In this document: piece after piece, positions 36,834 to 44,824 of the stretch
Position numbering within the stretch: the stretch's first letter is position 1
How the letters are laid out: every line of letters begins with the position of its first letter
From: an uncultured Clostridia bacterium
GTDB lineage: Bacteria > Bacillota > Clostridia > Christensenellales > Borkfalkiaceae
Assembly: GCA_930990665.1 (NCBI GenBank)
Contig: CAKNQN010000011.1
Span: 1 to 51,296, forward strand
Reading direction: 5' to 3'
DNA: 51,296 bases
Notes under the pieces: generated by a model
What the model was told of the DNA's origin: nothing
Database searches by the model: none
What the model saw: the letters and a program-made list of their open reading frames with translations, nothing else
Position numbers and translations under genes: made by a program

Positions 36834-36903
36834 AATACAGGTATGCCCCGCAGGGGGCGGGGATCAATCGAATAGCCGCACACCGTGCGGCGGGGAGCAG
36901 TAA

Positions 36904-39777
36904 ATGGGACTTCTGAATTATATGTTGAACAGCGACGGACGCCGCAGCCTGAAAAAGCTTGACAAGATGGCGTACCGCGTGGAGGCGCTCGAATCCAAGT
37001 ACGCCGCCATGAAAGACGCCGAACTGCGCGCGCAGACGGGCGTGCTCAAAGGCCGCCTGCAAGCGGGCGAAACGCTCGACGACATTCTGTACGACGCATT
37101 CGCCGTCGTGCGCGAGGCGGCGTGGCGCGTTCTCAAACTCAAACATTATCATGTACAGATCATCGGCGGCATCGCCCTGCACCAGGGCCGCATCGCCGAA
37201 ATGAAGACGGGCGAAGGCAAAACGCTCGTTGCAACGCTGCCTTCCTACCTGAACGCTCTGGCGGGCAAGGGCGTGCATATCGTCACCGTCAACGATTACC
37301 TGGCGCGGCGCGACGCGGACTGGATGGGCAAAGTCCATAAATTCCTCGGCCTCACCGTCGGCGTGGTCGTGCCCGGCATGGACGACGCCGCCAAGCAGGA
37401 GGCCTACCGCTGCGACATCACCTATGCCACCAACAACGAACTGGGCTTCGACTACCTGCGCGACAATCTGAAAACTGACCTCAAAAAGATGGTGCAGCGC
37501 GAACTGGATTTCGCCATCGTCGACGAGGTCGACTCCATCCTCATCGACGAAGCGCGCACCCCGCTCATCATTTCGGGCAAAGGGGACAAGTCGAGCGAGC
37601 TGTATGAGCGCGTAGACCGCTTTGTGCGCACCCTCGTCGGCGGCTTCGAGGACGACGGAGTGAAGGCGGAAGAGGACAAAGACACCAAGAAGAAACGCAA
37701 AAAAGAGGAAGCGGAGGAGCTGGAAGAGGAGCCCGAGAGCAAATACGGCGACTATGACGACATTGCCAAGGGGGACAAATACGGCGATTGGGATTACGTC
37801 ATCGACCGCAAAAACCGCAGCGTGCAGATCACCGAGCGCGGCGCGGAAAAGGCGGAGCGGTTCTTCAACATCGACAACCTCGGCGATATCGATAACGCCC
37901 AGCTCAACCACCACATCCAGCAGGCGCTCAAAGCGCACAAACTGTTCAAGCGCGACGAAGACTACATCGTCAACGACGGCGAGGTCATCATCGTCGACGA
38001 ATTCACCGGCCGCCTGATGATCGGCCGCCGCTATTCCGACGGCCTGCACCAGGCCATCGAGGCGAAAGAGGGGGTCAAGATCCGCAACGAGAACAAGACG
38101 TATGCGACGATCACCTTCCAGAATTTCTTCCGTCTGTATAAAAAACTTTCGGGCATGACGGGTACCGCCAAGACGGAGGAAGGGGAGTTCCGCACCATTT
38201 ACTCCCTCGACGTTCTGGAGATCCCCACGAATAAGCCCGTCATCCGCAAGGATATGCCGGACGCGGTGTATTCGACGGCGGACGGCAAAAAGCGCGCCCT
38301 TCTCAAAGAGATCGAAGAGCGCCATGCCACCGGCCAGCCGCTGCTCATCGGTACGGCGACCGTCGAAAAATCCGAAGAGATCGCGCGTCTTCTGCGCAAA
38401 AACGGCATCCGCCACAACATTCTCAACGCGAAAAACCACGAGCGCGAAGCGGAGATCGTGGCGCAGGCGGGCCGTTTCGGCGCGGTGACCATCGCCACGA
38501 ACATGGCCGGCCGCGGCACGGATATCCTGCTCGGCGGCAACCCCGAATACCTCGCCAAAAAGCGCATGCGCGAAGAGGGAGTGGAGCACGAGATGATCGA
38601 GCTTGCCACCTCGTATGCGGAACTGGAGGGCGAACAGGAGGAGCTGCGCAGAAAGTACCGCGCCATGTATGACGAGCTGTACGCCGAGTACAAAAAGGAG
38701 ACGGACGCCGAAAAGGAAGAAGTTATCAAGGCGGGCGGCCTGTGCATTCTCGGCACCGAGCGGCATGAGAGCCGCCGTATCGACAACCAGCTGCGCGGGC
38801 GCAGCGGCCGCCAGGGCGACCCGGGCGTGTCTGTCTTCTTCATCTCCCTCGAAGACGACCTCATCAAGCGTTTCGGCGGCGACCGCATGAAAAAGATTTA
38901 CAGCGTGTTCTGCAAAGACGAGGATACCTGCCTGCAATCGAAAATGCTCTCGCACGGCATCGAAAACGCCCAGCGCGCCATCGAGGGGCGCAACTTCGGC
39001 ATCCGCAAAAACGTTTTGCAGTACGACGACGTGATGAACAAACAGCGCGAAGTCATGTACGCCGAGCGCATGAAGGTCTTAAAGGGCGAAGATGTGCACG
39101 AGCAGGTGGTCAAATACATCCCCGACTATGTGCGCAAGGTCGTTTCCGAGGCGGTCAACATCGACGAAATGCCCGAAAAGTGGGATGCCGAAACGCTCAA
39201 CCGCGCGCTGGAAAACAGGCTCCTGCCCGAAGGCAGCCACTTCATCACCCAGGATAAACTGAATAAATGGGACGTCGATTACGCGATCGACAAGATCACC
39301 AAGGCGACCGAAAAGGCGTACGAAGAGAAGATCAAAGAGGTCAAAGAGCAGCTCGGCATCGACTATTCGGATGTGGAGCGCCGCTTCCTTCTGATGACGG
39401 TCGACCGCAACTGGATCGACCAGATCGACGCGATGGACCAGCTGCGCAAGGGTATCGGCCTGCGCGCCTACGGCAACGTCGACCCCGTCATCTCCTATAA
39501 GCAGGAAGGCTTTGAGATGTTCGACGAAATGATCGAGCGCATCCAGAACACGACGATCGCCATGCTCCTGAAAGTGCGCATTGAAGTGCAGCGCCCGATG
39601 GTGCGGCCCATCGAACAGCCCAAGCCCGCCGTCGACACGGCGCAGCTGAGCACCAACGCCCAGAGCGCCCCGTCCGGCCGCACCCTTCCCAAGGTGGCCA
39701 AGACACCCGGCCGCAACGATCCCTGCCCCTGCGGAAGTGGGTTGAAATACAAACATTGTTGCGGAAAACGTCAATAA
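36904..39777 (+). CDS. secA: Preprotein translocase ATPase SecA
   Basis: A 957-residue motor. NBD1 holds MKTGEGKTLVATLP (Walker A) and VDEVDSILIDEARTPLI (DEAD-type Walker B). NBD2 has NMAGRGTDILLGGNPEYLA and LRGRSGRQGDPG. The C-terminus is a SEC-C zinc motif (CPCGSGLKYKHCCG) that binds SecB or phospholipid. An extra charged stretch of about 40 residues (roughly 250-287, EEDKDTKKKRKKEEAEELEEE-like) interrupts the region entering the preprotein-binding domain. It partners SecY upstream. prfB, often next to secA, is absent; the accessory island follows instead. Confidence 0.98.
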   Translation: MGLLNYMLNSDGRRSLKKLDKMAYRVEALESKYAAMKDAELRAQTGVLKGRLQAGETLDDILYDAFAVVREAAWRVLKLKHYHVQIIGGIALHQGRIAEMKTGEGKTLVATLPSYLNALAGKGVHIVTVNDYLARRDADWMGKVHKFLGLTVGVVVPGMDDAAKQEAYRCDITYATNNELGFDYLRDNLKTDLKKMVQRELDFAIVDEVDSILIDEARTPLIISGKGDKSSELYERVDRFVRTLVGGFEDDGVKAEEDKDTKKKRKKEEAEELEEEPESKYGDYDDIAKGDKYGDWDYVIDRKNRSVQITERGAEKAERFFNIDNLGDIDNAQLNHHIQQALKAHKLFKRDEDYIVNDGEVIIVDEFTGRLMIGRRYSDGLHQAIEAKEGVKIRNENKTYATITFQNFFRLYKKLSGMTGTAKTEEGEFRTIYSLDVLEIPTNKPVIRKDMPDAVYSTADGKKRALLKEIEERHATGQPLLIGTATVEKSEEIARLLRKNGIRHNILNAKNHEREAEIVAQAGRFGAVTIATNMAGRGTDILLGGNPEYLAKKRMREEGVEHEMIELATSYAELEGEQEELRRKYRAMYDELYAEYKKETDAEKEEVIKAGGLCILGTERHESRRIDNQLRGRSGRQGDPGVSVFFISLEDDLIKRFGGDRMKKIYSVFCKDEDTCLQSKMLSHGIENAQRAIEGRNFGIRKNVLQYDDVMNKQREVMYAERMKVLKGEDVHEQVVKYIPDYVRKVVSEAVNIDEMPEKWDAETLNRALENRLLPEGSHFITQDKLNKWDVDYAIDKITKATEKAYEEKIKEVKEQLGIDYSDVERRFLLMTVDRNWIDQIDAMDQLRKGIGLRAYGNVDPVISYKQEGFEMFDEMIERIQNTTIAMLLKVRIEVQRPMVRPIEQPKPAVDTAQLSTNAQSAPSGRTLPKVAKTPGRNDPCPCGSGLKYKHCCGKRQ

Positions 39778-39803
39778 CTCACAAAAAAACAGCCTATTTT
39801 AAA

Positions 39804-39830
39804 GAAAAAAGCCCGTTTTGGGCTTTTTTC
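39804..39830 (+). terminator. Intrinsic terminator of secA
   Basis: GAAAAAAGCCC and GGGCTTTTTTC form an 11-bp stem around GTTTT, followed by further T. It lies 26 bases after the stop. Confidence 0.9.
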
Positions 39831-39930
39831 TTTACATTTTATAGAAAATAAACCACAAATAAATGTTATTTTAAAACAGTCGTTAACAAAAAAATAACAA
39901 AAATGCGATTTTGTCCACGGTTTGTCCACC

Positions 39931-39946
39931 GAGGCTTTTTTGCCTC
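39931..39946. repeat. GAGGC/GCCTC palindrome, left flank of the integrase relic
   Basis: GAGGC-TTTTTT-GCCTC followed by TAAA. A second palindrome (GAGGC-TAA-GCCTC, 40339-40351) lies beyond the relic in the opposite orientation, judged by its flanks (CACC/TAAA here, GTTA/GATG there). They may mark the ends of an old insertion. Confidence 0.4.
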
Positions 39947-40302
39947 TAAAATGAGGTGTTTTTTCTATAAAAAATGTGGTGGTAAATTCCGTTTTTATGG
40001 TAATAGCTGGTTGCTGAGTTACATCGGTTGATAATGCTTCTCCAAAAAGAATGTAATCTTTCGTTGCGAGGTGTCTTATCAACTTTTACTTTTGCTTTGG
40101 TTTCAAAAATTTTAACGATAGAGTCTTCCATTGTTTCAGTTTCTTCCACGTAGTAGGTCATGGTAGTATCTATCGTTGCGTGACCAAGTCTTGCCTGCAC
40201 GCCTTTAATAGGGGCGTCGTTTTCGGCAAGTTTTGTGCCGTGTGTATGTCTTAATCCGCGGAAGTGAAAGTTTGTGATGCCAAGGCTTTGTCTGCATGCT
40301 CC
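39946..40302 (-). pseudogene. Tyrosine recombinase (integrase), C-terminal relic
   Basis: Starting just after an in-frame TGA (40303-40305), the minus frame reads GITNFHFRGLRHTHGTKLAE then VQARLGHATIDTTMTYY, i.e. the catalytic Arg-His-x-x-His, the second His and the nucleophile Tyr region of phage-type integrases. The N-terminal two thirds are missing and no start codon precedes the catalytic block. The C-terminal end after VKVDKT is degraded and may be frameshifted. It is probably the decayed integrase of an element that entered beside secA. Confidence 0.8.
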
Positions 40303-40338
40303 TCAAAGAATTTTATAAATGTTTATATGTATAAGTTA

Positions 40339-40351
40339 GAGGCTAAGCCTC
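40339..40351. repeat. GAGGC/GCCTC palindrome, right flank of the integrase relic
   Basis: GAGGC-TAA-GCCTC, the partner of 39931-39946. Confidence 0.4.
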
Positions 40352-40416
40352 GATGGGGGGGGAAAGAATTAAATTGGCTTTTAATTTAAAAACTTTGATT
40401 TTTTCATGGTTGCCTC

Positions 40417-40494
40417 CTGTCTAAATATTGCATATATTTCATAAAAACAAATAACGTAAATACGTTATCAAGTCTTATACTGTCTAAATATTGC
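40417..40494. repeat. Two 15-bp direct repeats
   Basis: CTGTCTAAATATTGC occurs at 40417-40431 and 40480-40494, 63 bp apart, in AT-rich DNA. On the minus strand the first copy abuts GGAGGCAACC and an ATG (40407-40405) that opens only an 8-codon frame, perhaps the truncated start of a lost gene. Confidence 0.5.
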
Positions 40495-40528
40495 TTATGT
40501 TCTTCAAGAAATATAAAGCATGGTGCTT

Positions 40529-41006
40529 TATATTTCTTTTTTATGGAACAGTTTGACCCAATATTCATATTGTTTTTTGTAACCATACGCCATGATGTCG
40601 TTGCAGTTCATGTGTTTCATTATTTTTTCTAAAAGGGAGGACTCGGATGAATCGTTATAGATGTTGACAAACAGAGCGTTCTTCCTTAAATTGTTTAAAT
40701 TCACGAACTGATGCTTTTCAGGCGGAATTTCTCTATTGAATCGAAAGAATGTAAGAGTGACTTGTTCTGGCTTTATACTTGTATTGACGTTAACAGGTCT
40801 GAAAAGAAAGTCATCACTTCCTTTAAAGAGTTGTTTCTTACCCGTAGGTAACCCACGATATCCATCAGCAAATCGCAGAGTATCAAGGATATCGAATCTC
40901 CAAACAAATGAGAAAATATGGGACGTGTGATCGAAATAAAATATTTTAAAGTTTTTTTATTAGTGAAAGTCTTCGATAAAAGGAAGAACGGCTAATCTTT
41001 AATGTG
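40529..41006 (-). pseudogene. Start-less ORF, probable gene fragment
   Basis: On the minus strand a frame is open from a TAG near 41009 to the TAA at 40529-40531, about 160 codons, without a usable ATG or GTG in its first two thirds. It reads ...HIFSFVWRFDILDTLRFADG, later FKGSDDFLFRPVNVN and ending EYWVKLFHKKEI, which looks like real protein. I do not recognise the family. Its 5' part overlaps the recombinase 3' end in another frame, so it is likely the C-terminal remains of a gene cut by rearrangement. Confidence 0.5.
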
Positions 41007-41545
41007 GACAGGGCATCATAAAGGGTAATTTCTTTTTCAATATATTTTTTTGCAACAAAAATAAATTGTTCGTATAAGACGATTTTGGGTCTGCCAAATT
41101 TAACACCGCGTTCCTTGGCGATGCGGATCCCTTCCGCTTGTCGCGCCCGAATGTTAGAGCGTTCGTTTTCCGCCACAAAGGACAAAACTTCCAAAACGAG
41201 ATTGGATACAAATTTCCCTAACAGTGTATCCAAGCGGCTCCGAGTATCTAAAAGAGGCATATCCAAAACAAGGATATTTGCTCCTATCGACTGTGTGATT
41301 TTATGCCATTCTTCTGTGATCTGGTCATAATTTCTGCCCAGTCTGTCCAAAGACTGAATAACAAGGAGGTCATCTTTTTGCAAAATGCCGCGCAGTTTCA
41401 GGTACTCTGTACGGCAAAAATCTTTTCCGCTGCTCTTTTCTGCATAAATATTTTGCTGAGGAATTCCGAATCGTTTGAAAGAATCGAGCTGTCTTGCCAA
41501 ATTTTGATCTTTCGCAGACACTCGCGCATAACCGTAAGTTTTCAT
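40946..41545 (-). CDS. Serine recombinase (resolvase/invertase family)
   Basis: The start is ATG 41545 behind AAAGGAGTACATC, giving 199 residues, the size of Hin/Gin-type invertases. The N-terminal catalytic domain has YGYARVSAKDQN with nucleophile Ser10, and the conserved VIQSLDRLGRNYD. The dimer helix E (VSNLVLEVLSFVAENERSNIRARQAEGIRIAKERGVKFGRPK) and a C-terminal helix-turn-helix (YDALSTLKISRSSFYRRL) complete the fold. It is intact. It ends 66 bp short of an inverted-repeat-bounded promoter segment, on which it most likely acts. Low GC marks it as part of the accessory island. Confidence 0.92.
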   Translation of the reverse strand: MKTYGYARVSAKDQNLARQLDSFKRFGIPQQNIYAEKSSGKDFCRTEYLKLRGILQKDDLLVIQSLDRLGRNYDQITEEWHKITQSIGANILVLDMPLLDTRSRLDTLLGKFVSNLVLEVLSFVAENERSNIRARQAEGIRIAKERGVKFGRPKIVLYEQFIFVAKKYIEKEITLYDALSTLKISRSSFYRRLSLIKKL

Positions 41546-41610
41546 GATGTACTCCTTTTTTGTGAAAAGCATAGCAAAAAAGCGGGCAGTTGAAAATAAA
41601 AATCGGGTTT

Positions 41611-41630
41611 CAAAAAAGTACACCAATTTG
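41611..41630. repeat. Left 20-bp inverted repeat of the invertible segment
   Basis: CAAAAAAGTACACCAATTTG, the exact reverse complement of 41757-41776. It lies between the recombinase start and the promoter and is the likely crossover site. Confidence 0.9.
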
Positions 41631-41653
41631 AAACTTGGAAACAGTGTAAAATA

Positions 41654-41669
41654 TTGATAATTTTATCAA
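41654..41669. other. Small palindrome inside the invertible segment
   Basis: TTGATAA and TTATCAA around TT. It could be an operator or a recombination accessory site; no function assigned. Confidence 0.3.
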
Positions 41670-41687
41670 AATATATCTTAAAAAACC

Positions 41688-41716
41688 TTGAAAAGTATAA
41701 TAATCTATGCTAAAAT
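41688..41716 (+). promoter_or_regulatory. Promoter inside the invertible segment, facing the surface operon
   Basis: TTGAAA (41688-41693), exactly 17 bp, TAAAAT (41711-41716). Transcription would start near 41724 and cross the right repeat into the signal-peptidase gene at 41824. As sequenced the operon is therefore in the ON state. No comparable promoter lies between 41777 and 41824. Confidence 0.85.
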
Positions 41717-41756
41717 AAAAGTACAGAATATATTTAATGATAAAATATTTAAATTC

Positions 41757-41776
41757 CAAATTGGTGTACTTTTTTG
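41757..41776. repeat. Right 20-bp inverted repeat of the invertible segment
   Basis: CAAATTGGTGTACTTTTTTG, a perfect inverted copy of 41611-41630; 126 bp lie between the two. Confidence 0.9.
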
Positions 41777-41823
41777 GGACAAGCTGCATATAGTTAAAAG
41801 TATGAATGTTAAAAGGACTAATT

Positions 41824-42564
41824 ATGGAAGAGAGAAAACGGAAAATTGACAAATTAAGCATGATCGTGATGATTGTCCTCATTGTTCTGCTTTTGCCTGT
41901 ACTGATTGTAAACCTTACTCTCATCGTAAAGGGTAGCATTCACCCCGATACGCCGCCTGACGTGTTCGGCATTGCGCCGCTTGCGGTCACGTCCGGTTCA
42001 ATGGACGGCGACAGGGAGGGCAGCTTCGCAAAAGGCGCCTTGATTTTTGTAAAACTTATGGGCGAAGAGGAAAAACAGACGCTTGCGGAGGGGGACGTCA
42101 TCACTTTCCGCACATCGGGCGCGTTTGTAACGCACAGAATTGTCTCCGTGTTCCGCGATGAAAGCGGCAAAATCATCTCCCTGGTAACGCAGGGCGACGC
42201 AAACAATATGACGGACGGAGCGATCGTGTTGGAAAATGTGGTGGGGAAATGCGTGGGAAGCGTCGGCGGACTCGGCGATTTTGCCATGTTCATGCAGACG
42301 CCTGTCGGTATTCTCGTGTTTGTTGGAATTCCCGTTTTGCTTTATATCGCGTACGACGTTTCGCGCGTGATGATCTTCAACAAGCGGGCAAAGTCGGACA
42401 AAAGCGCCGAATTGCAGGAAAAGGACGCAGAAATCGAGCGTCTGCGCGCATTGGTAGAAAAGCAGGGCATTCAGGAAGGCTCGGAACTAAAAGAAGGACA
42501 GCAGGAGGAGACCCAACCGCCGCAATCGGAAAGCGAAACAATTTTCGAAAAGAAAGAGGAGTAA
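41824..42564 (+). CDS. S26B (SipW-type) signal peptidase with long C-terminal tail
   Basis: The start is ATG 41824, 6 bases after AAAAGGA; the ATG at 41806 has no site. The 246-residue product has an N-terminal membrane segment (about 13-35), catalytic Ser59 in VTSGSMDG and His104 in FVTHRIVSV. His in place of the usual Lys defines the ER/archaeal-like S26B class of SipW. A second membrane segment (about 160-178) is followed by a cytoplasmic coiled-coil and Glu-rich tail unusual for the class. It is the first gene of the operon. It should cleave the atypical signals of the downstream proteins. Confidence 0.9.
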   Translation: MEERKRKIDKLSMIVMIVLIVLLLPVLIVNLTLIVKGSIHPDTPPDVFGIAPLAVTSGSMDGDREGSFAKGALIFVKLMGEEEKQTLAEGDVITFRTSGAFVTHRIVSVFRDESGKIISLVTQGDANNMTDGAIVLENVVGKCVGSVGGLGDFAMFMQTPVGILVFVGIPVLLYIAYDVSRVMIFNKRAKSDKSAELQEKDAEIERLRALVEKQGIQEGSELKEGQQEETQPPQSESETIFEKKEE

Positions 42565-42628
42565 ATCTTGCTTTGTACCACACACATGGCAAGTTTACAT
42601 AGAAACAATACATGATGGGAGGTTTGAA

Positions 42629-43279
42629 ATGACAAAGAGAAAAAATGTTGTTTCAAAAATGTTGTTGTTGGTGGTCATCCTTACGCTGATCAGCTGCTGC
42701 TTCCTGGGGAGCACGTTTGCCCGTTATACCAGCAGCGGAAAAGGTACGGGAACGTTGGAAGTTGCTACATGGAAACTTTCTCATGCAGGAGATAATATTG
42801 ACGTTAATTTTAATATGCTTTCTCCGTCGAAGGATGTTTATAGTTCTGAGGATCGTAGCAATTCTACGGGCAGATTGCTTGTTGCAACTATTACATATGA
42901 GGTCGATGTCGAAACAATTCTTACCTTTAGTACGGGCGAAGCTGTCTTTGGTGGAAGCCCGGCATATGGTTCTAAGGGGGTAGCATCCGATGGAATTCCT
43001 ACAGAGGAAGAAGTAAAAGAAGTTTTCTCTATCGCACTGTATGTAAATGAAAGTGGTGATGATGCAGACGCTGCAACGGCTTATTCTGAAATAACGCTGG
43101 AAGCTGAATCAAAAGGTACTATTTATGTATATGCTGAAGTGACCTGGACAAGCGATACTGCTGATATTAAGGGGGAAAATGCAGACAAGCGTGATACTTG
43201 GATCGGAGGAAATATTACGGGTTTGACTTACAACATTTCCTATACGGCTGTCCAGAACACGCAGATCCCCGAAGCATAA
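42629..43279 (+). CDS. Small TasA/camelysin-like secreted protein
   Basis: A 216-residue protein. After a basic N-terminus, residues 11-27 are hydrophobic, then STFARYTSSGKGTGTLEVATW, the typical SipW-dependent signal layout with a spacer strand after cleavage. The rest is a beta-rich domain without Cys, as in TasA/camelysin, ending YNISYTAVQNTQIPEA. Family members polymerise into biofilm matrix fibres or sit on the cell surface. It follows a very good GGGAGGTTTGAA site. Base composition is more AT-rich than the later operon genes. Confidence 0.8.
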   Translation: MTKRKNVVSKMLLLVVILTLISCCFLGSTFARYTSSGKGTGTLEVATWKLSHAGDNIDVNFNMLSPSKDVYSSEDRSNSTGRLLVATITYEVDVETILTFSTGEAVFGGSPAYGSKGVASDGIPTEEEVKEVFSIALYVNESGDDADAATAYSEITLEAESKGTIYVYAEVTWTSDTADIKGENADKRDTWIGGNITGLTYNISYTAVQNTQIPEA

Positions 43280-43302
43280 TTCAAACCTTGCATAGCTATA
43301 TT

Positions 43303-43343
43303 AACTGCCGCGCCCACAGCAGTGTGGGCGTCGGGCGCGGCAG
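43303..43343 (+). other. Alternative hairpins between the fibre gene and the membrane-protein gene
   Basis: ACTGCCGCGCCC (43303-43314) can pair with GGGCGCGGCAGT (43332-43343), or its end CGCCCACA (43310-43317) can pair with TGTGGGCG (43322-43329). The two folds exclude each other. No T-run follows. It may give partial termination or mRNA protection so that the first secreted protein is made in excess. Confidence 0.55.
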
Positions 43344-43407
43344 TATATGGTTGTGTGCAGAGTAAATCCGTAACTTTTAAGACAAAGAGAAAAGAGCAAA
43401 TAAGGCG

Positions 43408-44820
43408 GTGTTTCGTATGGAAACGGAAAACGAAGAAAGGAAAGTGTCGGAATCATCTCGGACCGCGCAGGAAAAGGCTCCGTCAAACATTCCGACGGCG
43501 GCGGAGCGCTCCAATCGTTCGTTTGCCGAACGAATGGGGGAGGCTGGTTATGTTGCCGGCAGACGTTACGATGCTGTAAAAAATGCGTTTCTTGCCTATA
43601 AAACGGCAGAACGTAAGCCGAAAAACGTGCGTTCGCGTATTTCCCGCAGCGGGGAAATTTTTTACTTGGGCAGAAAAGTTTTGGGGAAAGTATGCCTGGT
43701 GGGTGGTTACATTCGCCTGTTCCTGGCGCTCGATCCCAAGCTCTACAATGTAGAAAAATATCATCATAAAGACTATTCGGAAGTTGTGCGTTACGCAAAA
43801 TTTCCTTTTATGATAAAACTTTCCTCAGACAGACAGGAAAGGTATGCCGAGGAACTCATCGATGAACTTCTCCTTCTCAACGGTTTTGTGCGTGACGAGG
43901 AGTACATCGTAAAAGATCAGGCAAATATCTTTAAAAAACCCAGGCACAAAAAGGCGGTACAGGAAACCACGGAAATCCGTACCGTCTATGTACCCGTTCC
44001 CGCAGAAACGGAAGCCGCGGCGGCGGAGGACATAGGCGAACCCGAACAGATTGACGTGCGCCTGCCGCGTCGTGCTGCTGTCTTCAACAAGCAGGGCGAG
44101 CGCATCGGTAAAGTCCGCAAGGGCGTCTGGCAGGACGAAGAGGGCAACGAACAGGGCACATTCGTCAAGGAAGAGACAAACGTATTTGTCTATTCCGGCG
44201 AATCGCGCACGGGCTATGTGGACAAAAACGACAACGTCTTGTCCCTATCCAACAAGTACATAGCCACCCTGCGCAGGCCGGAGCGGTTCTGGATCCTAGC
44301 TCTCGTGCTGTTTTTGGTGCTCGTCACGCTGCTCACTATTATTTTAAGCGCCTATTTTCTCACGCGGTCGGAAAACTCGGACTACGCGCCCGTCATTTTC
44401 ATCGCGTCGGAGGACGGCACCAGTTGGGAAGATGCCGAAGATCTGCCCATTTTCTTTAACGAGACGTTCGGTGATACAAAAGTGGCACCCGGCATGAAAG
44501 GGACCTATCGCTTCACTTTTGAAAACAGAAACAAAAATACTTTGGATTATTCGATAACGTTCAGCGAGGAAAACGAATACGGTATCGCAATTTTATACCG
44601 TTTAAAGCGGGACGGCGCGTATATTTCGGGTACGCAGGCCTACGTTTTTGCCGACGAGCTCAGTCTGGATGGACTCACCATAGAGGCGCAGTCGTCTACG
44701 GTATTTGAGCTGGAATGGTGTTGGCAGGACAACGACGAAGCGGATACGGTCGCGGGGCAGAACTCCGCCGTGTATACGCTTACTATTTCTTTATCGGCGC
44801 AAGTCAGCGTGCGGGCATGA
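43408..44820 (+). CDS. Single-pass membrane protein with TasA-like ectodomain
   Basis: A 470-residue protein. Residues 1-290 are hydrophilic and presumably cytoplasmic, with two conserved-looking blocks: LFLALDPKLYNVEKYHHKDYSEVVRYAKFPFMIKLSSDR (about 101-139) and GERIGKVRKGVWQDEEGNEQGTF to NVLSLSNKYIATLRRPERFW (about 227-292). One membrane segment spans about 292-315. The outer part (about 316-470) is beta-rich (APGMKGTYRFTFENRNKNTLDYSITF, TLTISLSAQ) and resembles camelysin/TasA-type domains. It may anchor the fibre or sense assembly; this is inference. Confidence 0.7.
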   Translation: MFRMETENEERKVSESSRTAQEKAPSNIPTAAERSNRSFAERMGEAGYVAGRRYDAVKNAFLAYKTAERKPKNVRSRISRSGEIFYLGRKVLGKVCLVGGYIRLFLALDPKLYNVEKYHHKDYSEVVRYAKFPFMIKLSSDRQERYAEELIDELLLLNGFVRDEEYIVKDQANIFKKPRHKKAVQETTEIRTVYVPVPAETEAAAAEDIGEPEQIDVRLPRRAAVFNKQGERIGKVRKGVWQDEEGNEQGTFVKEETNVFVYSGESRTGYVDKNDNVLSLSNKYIATLRRPERFWILALVLFLVLVTLLTIILSAYFLTRSENSDYAPVIFIASEDGTSWEDAEDLPIFFNETFGDTKVAPGMKGTYRFTFENRNKNTLDYSITFSEENEYGIAILYRLKRDGAYISGTQAYVFADELSLDGLTIEAQSSTVFELEWCWQDNDEADTVAGQNSAVYTLTISLSAQVSVRA

Positions 44821-44824
44821 AAAT

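Noticed and set aside
34183-38955. A 1590-codon open frame on the minus strand opposite metK, comF and secA
   Set aside because: It is the antisense shadow of three clear plus-strand genes in GC-rich DNA; its translation is rich in His/Arg/Val/Asp with no family features.
40946-41006. Programmed -1 frameshift joining the recombinase to the start-less ORF (A AAA AAA slippery run near the stop)
   Set aside because: The downstream open frame is in the +1, not the -1, register relative to the recombinase.
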